Assembly: GCA_003541875.1 (NCBI GenBank)
Contig: DPLS01000370.1
Coordinates: 2,407 to 11,180, forward strand
Origin: Bacteroidota bacterium
GTDB lineage: Bacteria > Bacteroidota > Ignavibacteria > UBA10030 > UBA6906
Direction of reading: 5' to 3'
Length of the DNA: 8,774 nt
Positions 1 through 6,032 of this stretch are shown here, piece by piece. The notes under the pieces were generated by a model. It worked only from the letters and a program-made list of their open reading frames with translations. It did not search any database and was not told where the DNA came from. A program made the translations under genes and the position numbers. How positions within the stretch are numbered: the first letter of the stretch is position 1; each line of letters begins with the position of its first letter.

Positions 1-263
1 GCAACGCCTGCCTCAGCTCGCGCCAGAAGAGGAAAGCCTCCGTACACGGGAGGATACCATAATGGAAGATGTCCGCTCTTCAAAACTTCACTGAGATAAA
101 ACCGGTATGGGAAAGCATCGTTCATGATATCGCTCGTGAAGATGTCATCCGTGATGAGGAACCCGCTCATCGTTGTCAGCTTCCAGTACGGGACAAGGAT
201 GATGAGAACGAGAAAAGCGATTGGAAGCGAGGTTGGGTATTTCTTCAGAAGCGAATTGAGCAT
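1..263 (-). CDS. N-terminal part of a YfhO-like multi-pass membrane protein, cut by the left edge
   Basis: Reading the minus strand from an ATG at 263 gives 87 open codons up to the window edge, so only the amino end is visible. It has a short basic start (LLKK), one hydrophobic segment at about residues 13-26 (LPIAFLVLIILVPYW), then an acidic extracytoplasmic stretch (LITDDIFTSDIMNDAFPYR) and the motif SGHLPLWYPPVYGGFPLLAR at residues 63-82. That motif matches the G-x-LPLWNPY-x-x-GG-x-PLLA pattern I know from YfhO-family and related large integral membrane proteins, some of which take part in glycosylation of cell-surface polymers. The substrate cannot be told from this fragment. The gene follows tsaD on the same strand after 29 bp and is probably co-transcribed. 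The ribosome binding site is weak (GAG next to the start), so the exact start is uncertain. The family call is from recall and is moderately confident; that this is a real gene is more certain. Confidence 0.65.
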   Translation of the reverse strand, partial: MLNSLLKKYPTSLPIAFLVLIILVPYWKLTTMSGFLITDDIFTSDIMNDAFPYRFYLSEVLKSGHLPLWYPPVYGGFPLLARAEAGV

Positions 264-292
264 ATCTCGACAGTTCTGTAAAGTCGGGAGTC

Positions 293-1303
293 CTACACAA
301 GTTCGAGATTCGCCACGGCCGGTAGTTCCATCGAGGAGGTAACACCTCTTAGGAGTTTCATCCATCCCACATACGCGATCATGGCACCATTATCCATGCA
401 GTATTCAAGCGGTGGATAGAAGAGCCATCGGCCTTCTCCTTTGCATGCTTCGTCCATTCGGGATCTTAGCAGAGAATTCGCAGAGACTCCACCTGCGATC
501 GTCACGTCGTGCACTCCAAATTCTCGTGCTGCCGTGAGAGTCTTATCAACCAACACATCGACAACGGACATCTGGAAGCTTGCACAGATATCTGCAAGCC
601 TCTGCTCAGAAAGATTCGCATGATCCGTCAGGCGGTTGTTTCTGAGATAATAAAGGACCGCTGTCTTGACACCACTAAAGCTGAAATCATAGCTCCCTTG
701 GTCGAGGTATGTCCGGGGAAACCTGATTGCCGCAGGGTTCCCCATTTTCGCCAGCTTGTCGATGATAGGTCCGCCAGGATAACCCAGTCCGAGCATCTTC
801 GCCACCTTGTCGAACGCTTCGCCTGAAGCATCATCGCGAGTCTGCCCGAGCAATCGGTGTTCAAAAGGGGAATCGACGAGCACCAGCATGGTATGGCCGC
901 CAGAGACAATCAACGCAAGAAACGGGTAGGTGGGTTTCTTTTCAATCAGCATGTTTGAATACAGATGTCCCTCCATGTGGTTCACCCCCACAAATGGGAC
1001 CTTCAATCCATAGGCGAGTGCCTTACCGAAGTTCAGCCCTACAAGCAATGCACCAACAAGTCCCGGACCTTGCGTTGCCGCTACTCCCTCGATCTGATCT
1101 TTCGTCACGCCGGCTGTCTTCAAAGCCTCGTCCACCACGTCAATAATGAGTCGTTGGTGAGCCCGTGAAGCCAGCTCAGGCACAACCCCACCGTACTTCG
1201 CATGCACGAGCTGCGATGAGATGACATTGGATTTGACAGCACCTTCCTCCACAACCGCTGCAGAAGTCTCATCACACGATGTTTCAATACCTAGGACTAG
1301 CAT
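293..1303 (-). CDS. tsaD: tRNA N6-adenosine threonylcarbamoyltransferase TsaD
   Basis: TsaD transfers the threonylcarbamoyl group from threonylcarbamoyl-AMP to A37 of ANN-decoding tRNAs, working in the cytoplasm with TsaB and TsaE; neither partner is in this window. The 336-aa product has the usual length and all family motifs: GIETSCDETS at residues 5-14, the metal-binding HMEGH at 109-113, the nucleotide-binding SGGHT at 134-138, GEAFDKVAKMLGLGYPGGP at 161-179, FSGVKTAV at 209-216, AGGVSANSLLR at 270-280, and the metal-ligand region MDNGAM with Asp304. I chose the ATG at 1303 because the family begins M-x-x-LGIETSCDET and a GGAG lies just upstream, though only 2 nt away. A TTG at 1327 would add eight residues without a ribosome binding site. 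Nothing looks broken. The gene is divergent from the cytochrome gene and is followed by the YfhO-like gene. Confidence 0.97.
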   Translation of the reverse strand: MLVLGIETSCDETSAAVVEEGAVKSNVISSQLVHAKYGGVVPELASRAHQRLIIDVVDEALKTAGVTKDQIEGVAATQGPGLVGALLVGLNFGKALAYGLKVPFVGVNHMEGHLYSNMLIEKKPTYPFLALIVSGGHTMLVLVDSPFEHRLLGQTRDDASGEAFDKVAKMLGLGYPGGPIIDKLAKMGNPAAIRFPRTYLDQGSYDFSFSGVKTAVLYYLRNNRLTDHANLSEQRLADICASFQMSVVDVLVDKTLTAAREFGVHDVTIAGGVSANSLLRSRMDEACKGEGRWLFYPPLEYCMDNGAMIAYVGWMKLLRGVTSSMELPAVANLELV

Positions 1304-1347
1304 AACTCCAGAAAATGACGTTCCCAATAATGGTTGGACTTCAGGAT

Positions 1348-1376
1348 ACTGTACATAAATGAAGAGTGAATTTCAA
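1348..1376 (-). promoter_or_regulatory. Possible sigma70-type promoter for tsaD
   Basis: Read on the minus strand, TTGAAA (1376-1371) is followed after 17 bp by TACAGT (1353-1348). This gives 5/6 and 4/6 matches to the -35 and -10 consensus and would place the transcript start about 40 nt upstream of the tsaD ATG at 1303. The match is modest, and promoter rules differ in Bacteroidota-like lineages, so this is a guess from sequence alone. Confidence 0.3.
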
Positions 1377-1412
1377 TTGAATCCCTATAAATTCAACGGA
1401 ATGCGGGATTCC
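1368..1412. repeat. Cluster of small inverted repeats in the divergent tsaD/cytochrome spacer
   Basis: Three small symmetric elements lie together. GAATTT (1368-1373) and AAATTC (1389-1394) are inverted with 15 bp between them. The perfect palindrome TTCAATTGAA (1372-1381) is nested in the first, and GGAAT-GCGGG-ATTCC (1398-1412) follows. The cluster lies upstream of both divergent genes and overlaps the proposed tsaD -35, so it could bind a regulator. AT-rich spacers also yield such palindromes by chance. The rest of the 1304-1573 spacer shows nothing else I can support. Confidence 0.3.
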
Positions 1413-1562
1413 CCCTGTTCGTCTCTCCTCAGCTTCGTACCCCTACTCGGCAATAGAAACCAAACAAGAAGCTGACCCCTTTGTGGAATCTATGCATCAT
1501 ACCAAAGAGGCTCGCGCCCTTTTGCCATCGATTTTCTTTTTCTCGTTGCATTCATCAGCCAC

Positions 1563-1568
1563 AAGGTG
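1563..1568 (+). promoter_or_regulatory. Ribosome binding site deciding the cytochrome start
   Basis: AAGGTG lies 5 nt before the ATG at 1574. It favours that start over an in-frame TTG at 1481. The ATG start also places a clean signal peptide at the very amino end, whereas the longer form would bury it behind 31 residues. Confidence 0.6.
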
Positions 1569-1573
1569 CCCCA

Positions 1574-3169
1574 ATGAACAGTCGGTTCGGAGTCCTCCTC
1601 TTGCTCCTAGTAATGCTTCAACAGGTATCCGTTTCTCAAGAATATGTTCTCGTGGGATGGAATGACCTTGGGATGCACTGTTCAAACAAAGACTTTTCGA
1701 AGATGGCCGTTCTTCCGCCATTCAACAATATCGTTGCCCAATTGATCCGAAAGTCGCCCAATCATCTTCCTCAACTCGTTACCGCCGGTTTTTCTGTAGA
1801 GTATTCAATACCTGGGAACACATATTCAGTGGGCAAGACCAACTTCTGGACCTACGCCCAGCAGCTCTTTGGGCTCTCTCAACCTCTGACACCTAACATA
1901 GGTCTGACAGGCAAGGGACTAACCGGAAACCTGGACACAATTGGCAACCACTTCAAGGCGACAGGCATCCCGATCACTCCATTTGCTGACAATGATCTCG
2001 TGAATGAGAATCCATATCAACTCATTCACCTTGTTGCAAGATTGATTGCCACTGGCGATACTGTGGCGGCGACCGACGTCGTTATCCCCGTCAGCAACGA
2101 AGTTGGGTGTGTACAATCCGGTTGCCATGCATCAGAAACTGCGATCCTGAGCGCCCACGAGAGTGTCCCTGGTTTCAACCGCACGCAACCCATCCTCTGT
2201 GCCACTTGCCATGCTTCCAATGCTCTTGGGACAACAGGTGATCCCGAGGCCCAGTCATTCTCATACCGAATTCACTCTCGACATCAGTTTATTACGCCAA
2301 CAAACTCTCTTTCCACCTGCTACAAGTGTCATCCGGGACCGAACACGCGTTGTCTTCGGGATGTCATGGGAACAAACACGACAAACCCACTGACGTGCCA
2401 GAATTGTCACGGAACGATGGCACAGGTTGCTTCGTCCATCAACTCCGGACGCCGACCGTGGTTGGACGAACCAAGGTGCGGCAGTACAGCATGCCACGGA
2501 AGCGGCCACGCGGAAGAGGCGGGCAAATTGTATCGCGAGTCGCAGGGGCACGGTGGATTGTACTGCTCAGCGTGTCATGGCAGCCCACATGCAATTCTTC
2601 CCACAATCCAGTCGAACGACAATCTGCAGAGCATACGGCTACAGGGGGTTGCTGGTCCACTGCGCGACTGCAATATCTGCCACTCTACTCCACCTACATC
2701 GCCGGGACCTCACGGACTGACATACCTGAATACAACAACGGCAAACATACAGATGTCAACCGATTGGAACATGGTTTCTGTTCCAGTCACAGTTGGTGAT
2801 TCTCGCTCGACTATTCTCTTTCCAACTGCAACCTCCAACGCATACACGTACGTCTCCGCAGCAGGTTACGTTCGCAAGGATACGCTGCTCAATCGACTAG
2901 GCTACTGGATCAAGTTTCCATCGGCCCAGACCGTCTCCATCACCGGATTCGCACGATTGCATGATACCGTCGATGTAGTTCAGGGGTGGAACTTAGTTGG
3001 TTCGATTTCCGTGCCCATTCAGGTTGCTTCGATTGTTCAAATGCCCACGGGTATCGTTGCTTCTGGCTATTATGCATTCTCAGGCTCTGGTTACATCCAG
3101 ACCAACACCATAGAACCGGGAAAGGCATACTGGGTGAAGGTTTCGACGTCCGGCAGACTCGGATTCTGA
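1574..3169 (+). CDS. Exported heptaheme c-type cytochrome with a duplicated C-terminal domain
   Basis: The 531-aa protein starts with a signal peptide (hydrophobic residues about 5-20, likely cleavage after Ser21). Residues 22-175 form an uncharacterised domain containing GWNDLGMHC (28-36). The central part has five CxxCH heme sites (Cys209, 249, 275, 331, 366) and two CX4CH sites (Cys179, 302), seven in all. The same region holds exactly seven further histidines (195, 234, 237, 312, 326, 339, 380) that could be second axial ligands. Residues 397-531 are two copies of a roughly 60-residue unit with WN-x-V and YW[IV]K about 47 residues apart (398/445 and 472/520). I recall similar units near the end of secreted proteins in Ignavibacteria-like genomes, often before a type IX secretion signal; none is visible here. 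The likely role is periplasmic or surface electron transfer, partners unknown. The heme assignment is firm; the function is inference. Confidence 0.9.
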   Translation: MNSRFGVLLLLLVMLQQVSVSQEYVLVGWNDLGMHCSNKDFSKMAVLPPFNNIVAQLIRKSPNHLPQLVTAGFSVEYSIPGNTYSVGKTNFWTYAQQLFGLSQPLTPNIGLTGKGLTGNLDTIGNHFKATGIPITPFADNDLVNENPYQLIHLVARLIATGDTVAATDVVIPVSNEVGCVQSGCHASETAILSAHESVPGFNRTQPILCATCHASNALGTTGDPEAQSFSYRIHSRHQFITPTNSLSTCYKCHPGPNTRCLRDVMGTNTTNPLTCQNCHGTMAQVASSINSGRRPWLDEPRCGSTACHGSGHAEEAGKLYRESQGHGGLYCSACHGSPHAILPTIQSNDNLQSIRLQGVAGPLRDCNICHSTPPTSPGPHGLTYLNTTTANIQMSTDWNMVSVPVTVGDSRSTILFPTATSNAYTYVSAAGYVRKDTLLNRLGYWIKFPSAQTVSITGFARLHDTVDVVQGWNLVGSISVPIQVASIVQMPTGIVASGYYAFSGSGYIQTNTIEPGKAYWVKVSTSGRLGF

Positions 3170-3194
3170 AAAAGGGAAACTCCTTTCAACTGGC

Positions 3195-3223
3195 TTGCAG
3201 GATAACGTGGAATTTCCTATATT
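3195..3223 (+). promoter_or_regulatory. Possible promoter for rpmB
   Basis: TTGCAG (3195-3200) and TATATT (3218-3223) are separated by 17 bp. The -10 matches the consensus at 5/6 and the -35 at 3/6. A start near 3230 would leave a short leader holding the rpmB ribosome binding site AAGGA (3246-3250). The match is only fair, but rpmB needs a promoter because the gene upstream is an unrelated cytochrome. Confidence 0.4.
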
Positions 3224-3233
3224 GATCCACGTT
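3204..3233. repeat. Perfect 8-bp inverted repeat over the rpmB promoter region
   Basis: AACGTGGA (3204-3211) and TCCACGTT (3226-3233) are exact reverse complements with 14 bp between them. The right arm is followed by TTTAATC, a poor T-tract. The repeat spans the proposed -10 of rpmB. It may be an operator, the terminator of the cytochrome gene, or both; sequence alone does not decide. Confidence 0.55.
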
Positions 3234-3256
3234 TAATCTCAATCCAAGGAAGTACA

Positions 3257-3448
3257 ATGGCAAAAGTGTGTGATATTTGTGGGAAGAGGCCGGTTACCGG
3301 CAACAACATCAGCCACGCGCACAACCTGACCCGTCGGCGATGGCTTCCCAATCTGCAGGAGGTTCGTGCACAGGTGAACGGCCGCACGAAACGCCTTACC
3401 GTGTGCACCGCATGCATCAAATCGAACAAAGTGTTGAAAGCGGCATAG
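3257..3448 (+). CDS. rpmB: 50S ribosomal protein L28, four-cysteine form
   Basis: The 63-aa product is a full-length L28, a small basic protein of the large ribosomal subunit. It shows the typical [15 protein letters not shown] (15-29) and the [19 protein letters not shown] stretch (31-49). Cys5 and Cys8 (CDIC) with Cys50 and Cys53 (CTAC) form two CxxC pairs expected to bind zinc, as in the zinc-containing version of this protein; many bacteria carry a cysteine-free paralogue, not seen here. The ATG at 3257 has AAGGA six nt upstream. The gene stands alone, without rpmG, between an inverted repeat and a clear terminator, which suggests its own short transcript. Confidence 0.97.
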   Translation: MAKVCDICGKRPVTGNNISHAHNLTRRRWLPNLQEVRAQVNGRTKRLTVCTACIKSNKVLKAA

Positions 3449-3478
3449 CTCCGTTCTCCTATTGTTCGGATTCATGTG

Positions 3479-3506
3479 AAGCCATCAGCATCGTTGATGG
3501 CTTTTT
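3479..3506 (+). terminator. Rho-independent terminator of rpmB
   Basis: AAGCCATCA (3479-3487) pairs perfectly with TGATGGCTT (3495-3503) around a 7-nt loop, and the T run continues to 3506. It lies 30 nt after the rpmB stop. It should separate rpmB from pgsA, so pgsA probably has a promoter between 3507 and 3608. Confidence 0.9.
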
Positions 3507-3522
3507 CATTCTGAGCATTGTG

Positions 3523-3591
3523 AACCACAAAGACACAAAGACACGAAGTAGTTGACTACTGCTTTCTTGGCGTCTTAGTGCCTTGGTGGCT
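3523..3591. repeat. Imperfect 26-bp inverted repeat with 8-bp internal period
   Basis: The left arm (3523-3548) contains AAAGACAC twice in tandem followed by GAAG. The right arm (3566-3591) reads as 8-bp units CTTGGCGT, CTTAGTGC, CTTGGTGG. Reverse-complementing one arm gives 20 identical positions of 26 against the other. The centre holds a perfect small palindrome, AGTAGT-TG-ACTACT (3547-3560). As RNA or as a cruciform this would make a long hairpin. I recall closely similar CACAAAGACACAAAG-type inverted repeats between genes in many unrelated bacteria, but I know no assigned function. The right arm ends only 7 nt before the ribosome binding site of pgsA. No other copy was seen in this window. 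Confidence 0.85.
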
Positions 3592-3598
3592 ATACACT

Positions 3599-3603
3599 GA
3601 GGT
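3599..3603 (+). promoter_or_regulatory. Ribosome binding site deciding the TTG start of pgsA
   Basis: GAGGT is followed after 5 nt by TTG at 3609. No in-frame ATG or GTG lies near the expected amino end, so this site supports TTG initiation. Confidence 0.6.
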
Positions 3604-3608
3604 CCGCG

Positions 3609-4238
3609 TTGCAGAAAGTCTCGCTTCAACTTACGCTCCCCAATCAACTCACGCTACTCCGGATTGCGCTGACTCCGGTGTTCGCCTATCTCCTTCTTTC
3701 CGAATCTTCGCTCAACCGACAGCTCTCATTGTTGGTGTTCGTCATCGCTGCACTCACGGACTGGTACGACGGGTGGTTTGCACGGAAGTTTGGCGACACT
3801 TCCCGCTGGGGCAAGTTCCTTGATCCCCTTGCTGACAAGATTCTCTCCTCCGTTGCGTTGCTCGTATACGTCCAGCTTGGATTGGTCGATGGTTGGATGG
3901 TGTGGATTGTCATCATCCGGGACTTCCTGATCACGGGCCTGCGCTCGTATGCCGAATACAAAGACCAGCCCATCGTTACATCGAAAACTGCCCAGGCAAA
4001 AACCTTCGGCCAGTTTGTGGTCGTCTACTACATCTTGATTCTTTATGTTGCACGGAGTGTCCCTCTCATCTATTCCGAATGGGGCAGCACGATCATAACA
4101 CTGATGCATCCTCTGGTGCTATTTGGAATGATGCTCACGGTGACGTTCTCTACTGTCGGAACGGGCATCGCATATCTGTTTGATAATAGAAAATTCCTCC
4201 GGGAACTGTATGCCAGCATCAGGTCGGGAAGAGACTAG
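3609..4238 (+). CDS. pgsA: CDP-diacylglycerol--glycerol-3-phosphate 3-phosphatidyltransferase
   Basis: PgsA joins CDP-diacylglycerol and glycerol-3-phosphate to give phosphatidylglycerophosphate, the committed step to phosphatidylglycerol, in the inner membrane. The 209-aa protein carries the complete CDP-alcohol phosphotransferase motif: Asp51, Asp54-Gly55, Ala58-Arg59, Gly68, Asp72 and Asp76 with standard spacing. It begins with the family-typical LPNQLTLLRI (10-19), and IIRDFLITGLR (102-112) is the stretch that distinguishes PgsA from other members. Several hydrophobic segments follow (about 15-30, 38-50, 80-104, 134-150, 165-190). Translation appears to start at TTG 3609, which implies modest initiation. 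Its last 29 nt overlap pgpA, the next enzyme of the same pathway. Transcription probably begins in or near the inverted repeat just upstream, since a terminator precedes that. Confidence 0.94.
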   Translation: MQKVSLQLTLPNQLTLLRIALTPVFAYLLLSESSLNRQLSLLVFVIAALTDWYDGWFARKFGDTSRWGKFLDPLADKILSSVALLVYVQLGLVDGWMVWIVIIRDFLITGLRSYAEYKDQPIVTSKTAQAKTFGQFVVVYYILILYVARSVPLIYSEWGSTIITLMHPLVLFGMMLTVTFSTVGTGIAYLFDNRKFLRELYASIRSGRD

Positions 4239-4788
4239 CAATACTCGCTCTATTCCCTTCTTCACAAACATCATCGCCACGGGATTTTTCTCGGGATACA
4301 TTCCTTGGGCATCGGGTACCTTTGGGACCATTGTTGGAATCCTCATCTATCTTCTCCCCAGCACTGAAAGCCCTGCGGTGCTTTCCGCGATGATAATCGT
4401 CGGGCTCTTCACGGGTGTCTGGACTTCGGGTAGAGTAGCTGACATCGTCGGACACAAACTCACTCGATCCGCAGAACTTGCGAAAGCAACATTCCAGCCA
4501 GGCGAACACGAAGCTGCGGACCCTTCGATAGTTGTGATCGATGAAATTGTTGGAATGTGGATCGCCCTCCTCTTTGTTCCCAAAACCATCGTTGCTGTTG
4601 TCATCGCCTTCTTTGCGTTCCGCGCTTTCGATATCGTCAAACCGCCGCCTGCTCGACAATTGGAACGGATTCCCAATGGCTGGGGAATCATGCTCGATGA
4701 TGTCGTGGCCGGAGTGTACGCAAATATTGCGATCCAGATATGCCTTTGGATTCTCCGGTCCGCCTTTCCCTATCTTCTCTCCTTCTGA
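4210..4788 (+). CDS. pgpA: Phosphatidylglycerophosphatase A
   Basis: PgpA removes the phosphate from phosphatidylglycerophosphate to give phosphatidylglycerol, the step straight after PgsA. The 192-aa membrane protein shows the family signatures: GYIPWASGTFGT (29-40), DPSIVVIDEIVGMW (104-117) with Asp111-Glu112, FRAFDIVKPPPARQLE (137-152), and PNGWGIMLDDVVAGVYAN (155-172) with Asp163-Asp164, the conserved acidic residues expected to bind magnesium. Hydrophobic segments lie at about 39-50, 58-72, 113-138 and 168-182. I chose the ATG at 4210; an in-frame TTG at 4180 would add ten residues without support. The chosen start has no good ribosome binding site and lies inside the end of pgsA, so translation is probably coupled. 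The stop shares one base with the start of cinA (TGATG). Confidence 0.94.
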   Translation: MPASGREETSNTRSIPFFTNIIATGFFSGYIPWASGTFGTIVGILIYLLPSTESPAVLSAMIIVGLFTGVWTSGRVADIVGHKLTRSAELAKATFQPGEHEAADPSIVVIDEIVGMWIALLFVPKTIVAVVIAFFAFRAFDIVKPPPARQLERIPNGWGIMLDDVVAGVYANIAIQICLWILRSAFPYLLSF

Positions 4789-6029
4789 TGAAAACCGAAA
4801 TCATAACCATTGGCGATGAACTCCTCATCGGCCAGGTCATCAACACCAATCAAGCGTACATTGCCGAGAAGCTGTATGCGGTTGGCGTGGATGTGCTCAG
4901 AATGACAACCGTTGGAGATGAAGGTGAAGAAATTCTCGCGTCCTTTGCTGAAGCCTGGAAACGGTATCCCGTTGTGATTGTTACGGGCGGACTCGGGCCA
5001 ACACATGATGACATTACCAAGAAGACTGTCTGCAAATTCTTCGACAGTGACCTTGTAAGCAATGAAGACGTGCGAAGAACCATCGCGGCACGCATGAAGA
5101 CGCGTAACATTGCCTGGACCCAGGCACATGAAGAGCAGACCATGGTTCCCCGCAAAGCGAAGGTCATTCCTAATCCGGTCGGCACCGCAGCGGGCATGCT
5201 GTTTGAAGAGAACAACAGGTACTTCTTCGTGCTTCCGGGCGTCCCGTACGAGATGAAGGCGATGATTGATCAGTCGGTCATTCCTTTCCTCTCCACCAAA
5301 GTCACGGGATCTGTCATTCGACATCTTACACTTAGGACAAGTGGCATTCCTGAAAGTATGCTGGCCAAACAACTCGGCGACATCGATACATTACTGCAGG
5401 GAGCCAAACTCGCCTTCCTTCCCTCTCCTACTGGTGTGCGAATGCGGATAACTGTCCATGGGGAGAATCTCCTTTCAGTCGAAGCCAAGGTAGGAGAGGT
5501 TGAGCAACGAATCCGAGCGAAAGTAGAGAAGCACATTTACGGAACCGGCGAAGAAGAACTCGAAGAAGTCTTGGGTCATTTACTCGCCGAACGCAAGCTG
5601 ACCATGGCTGTGGCAGAATCATGTACGGGCGGGCTTATTGCAGACAAGATCACCAACGTCAGCGGCAGTTCGACGTACTTCGAGCGTGGCTTGGTTACTT
5701 ATAGCAATTGGTCGAAGATCGAGCTGCTCGGTGTTCCCGAAGAGCTCATCAGAACTCACGGCGCAGTCAGCAAGGAAGTTGCTGAAGCAATGGCCGCGGG
5801 CATTCGCCGACTTGCGGGAACCGACATCGGCATTTCCACCACAGGCGTTGCCGGACCAACGGGCGGAACGCCCGCGAAACCCGTCGGCCTTGTGTGGATC
5901 GGCTATGCAGACAAGGAGACGACGCTTGCGCTGAGGTTCAATGTCGGGGACGACCGAAAGCGTACAAAGGAACGCGCAGCACAGACGGCGCTGGAGTTGG
6001 TGAGAAGAAGAATCCTGAAGATAGAATGA
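4788..6029 (+). CDS. cinA: CinA-family protein: N-terminal MoCF-like domain plus C-terminal NMN amidohydrolase domain
   Basis: The 413-aa protein has the two-domain CinA layout. Residues 1-170 are the molybdopterin-binding-like domain (COG1058), with GDELLIGQVINTN (9-21), TGGLGPTHDD (66-75) and PGVPYEM (150-156); relatives hydrolyse ADP-ribose. Residues about 255-413 are the CinA C-terminal domain, with AESCTGG (276-282) and TTGVAGPTGGT (351-361), which in the PncC family deamidates nicotinamide mononucleotide in pyridine-nucleotide salvage. All motifs look intact, so both activities may be present. Despite the name (competence-induced), many non-competent bacteria have it. The ATG at 4788 overlaps the pgpA stop in TGATG; an upstream in-frame ATG at 4740 would add 16 residues with no family match. 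Three bases separate its stop from thpR. Proximity to recA is a recurrent arrangement in bacteria. Confidence 0.95.
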   Translation: MKTEIITIGDELLIGQVINTNQAYIAEKLYAVGVDVLRMTTVGDEGEEILASFAEAWKRYPVVIVTGGLGPTHDDITKKTVCKFFDSDLVSNEDVRRTIAARMKTRNIAWTQAHEEQTMVPRKAKVIPNPVGTAAGMLFEENNRYFFVLPGVPYEMKAMIDQSVIPFLSTKVTGSVIRHLTLRTSGIPESMLAKQLGDIDTLLQGAKLAFLPSPTGVRMRITVHGENLLSVEAKVGEVEQRIRAKVEKHIYGTGEEELEEVLGHLLAERKLTMAVAESCTGGLIADKITNVSGSSTYFERGLVTYSNWSKIELLGVPEELIRTHGAVSKEVAEAMAAGIRRLAGTDIGISTTGVAGPTGGTPAKPVGLVWIGYADKETTLALRFNVGDDRKRTKERAAQTALELVRRRILKIE

Positions 6030-6032
6030 ATC

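Noticed and set aside
69..281. A 70-codon plus-strand open frame at the left edge
   Set aside because: The opposite strand encodes a convincing membrane protein with a hydrophobic segment and a family-like motif over the same bases.
1304..1327. Longer tsaD start at TTG 1327
   Set aside because: The family starts just before LGIETSCDET, and no ribosome binding site precedes the TTG.
1481..1573. Longer cytochrome start at TTG 1481
   Set aside because: It would place 31 residues before the signal peptide and has no ribosome binding site; ATG 1574 has both.
3171..3186. Hairpin AAAGG/CCTTT just after the cytochrome stop
   Set aside because: The stem is only 5 bp and mostly A-T, with no T run after it; it is not supportable as a terminator.
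3523..3591. CRISPR-like array or direct-repeat array
   Set aside because: The units are only 8 bp, contiguous, without spacers, and arranged as an inverted pair; there are no cas genes.
3552..3608. Promoter for pgsA inside the inverted repeat (TTGACT at 3552 or TATACA at 3591)
   Set aside because: TTGACT has no acceptable -10 at 16-18 bp, and TATACA would start transcription almost at the start codon; neither is strong enough to annotate.
4770..5372. A 200-codon open frame on the minus strand opposite cinA
   Set aside because: It runs opposite the conserved N-terminal domain of cinA, shows no family motif, and has Cys/His-rich low-plausibility composition.
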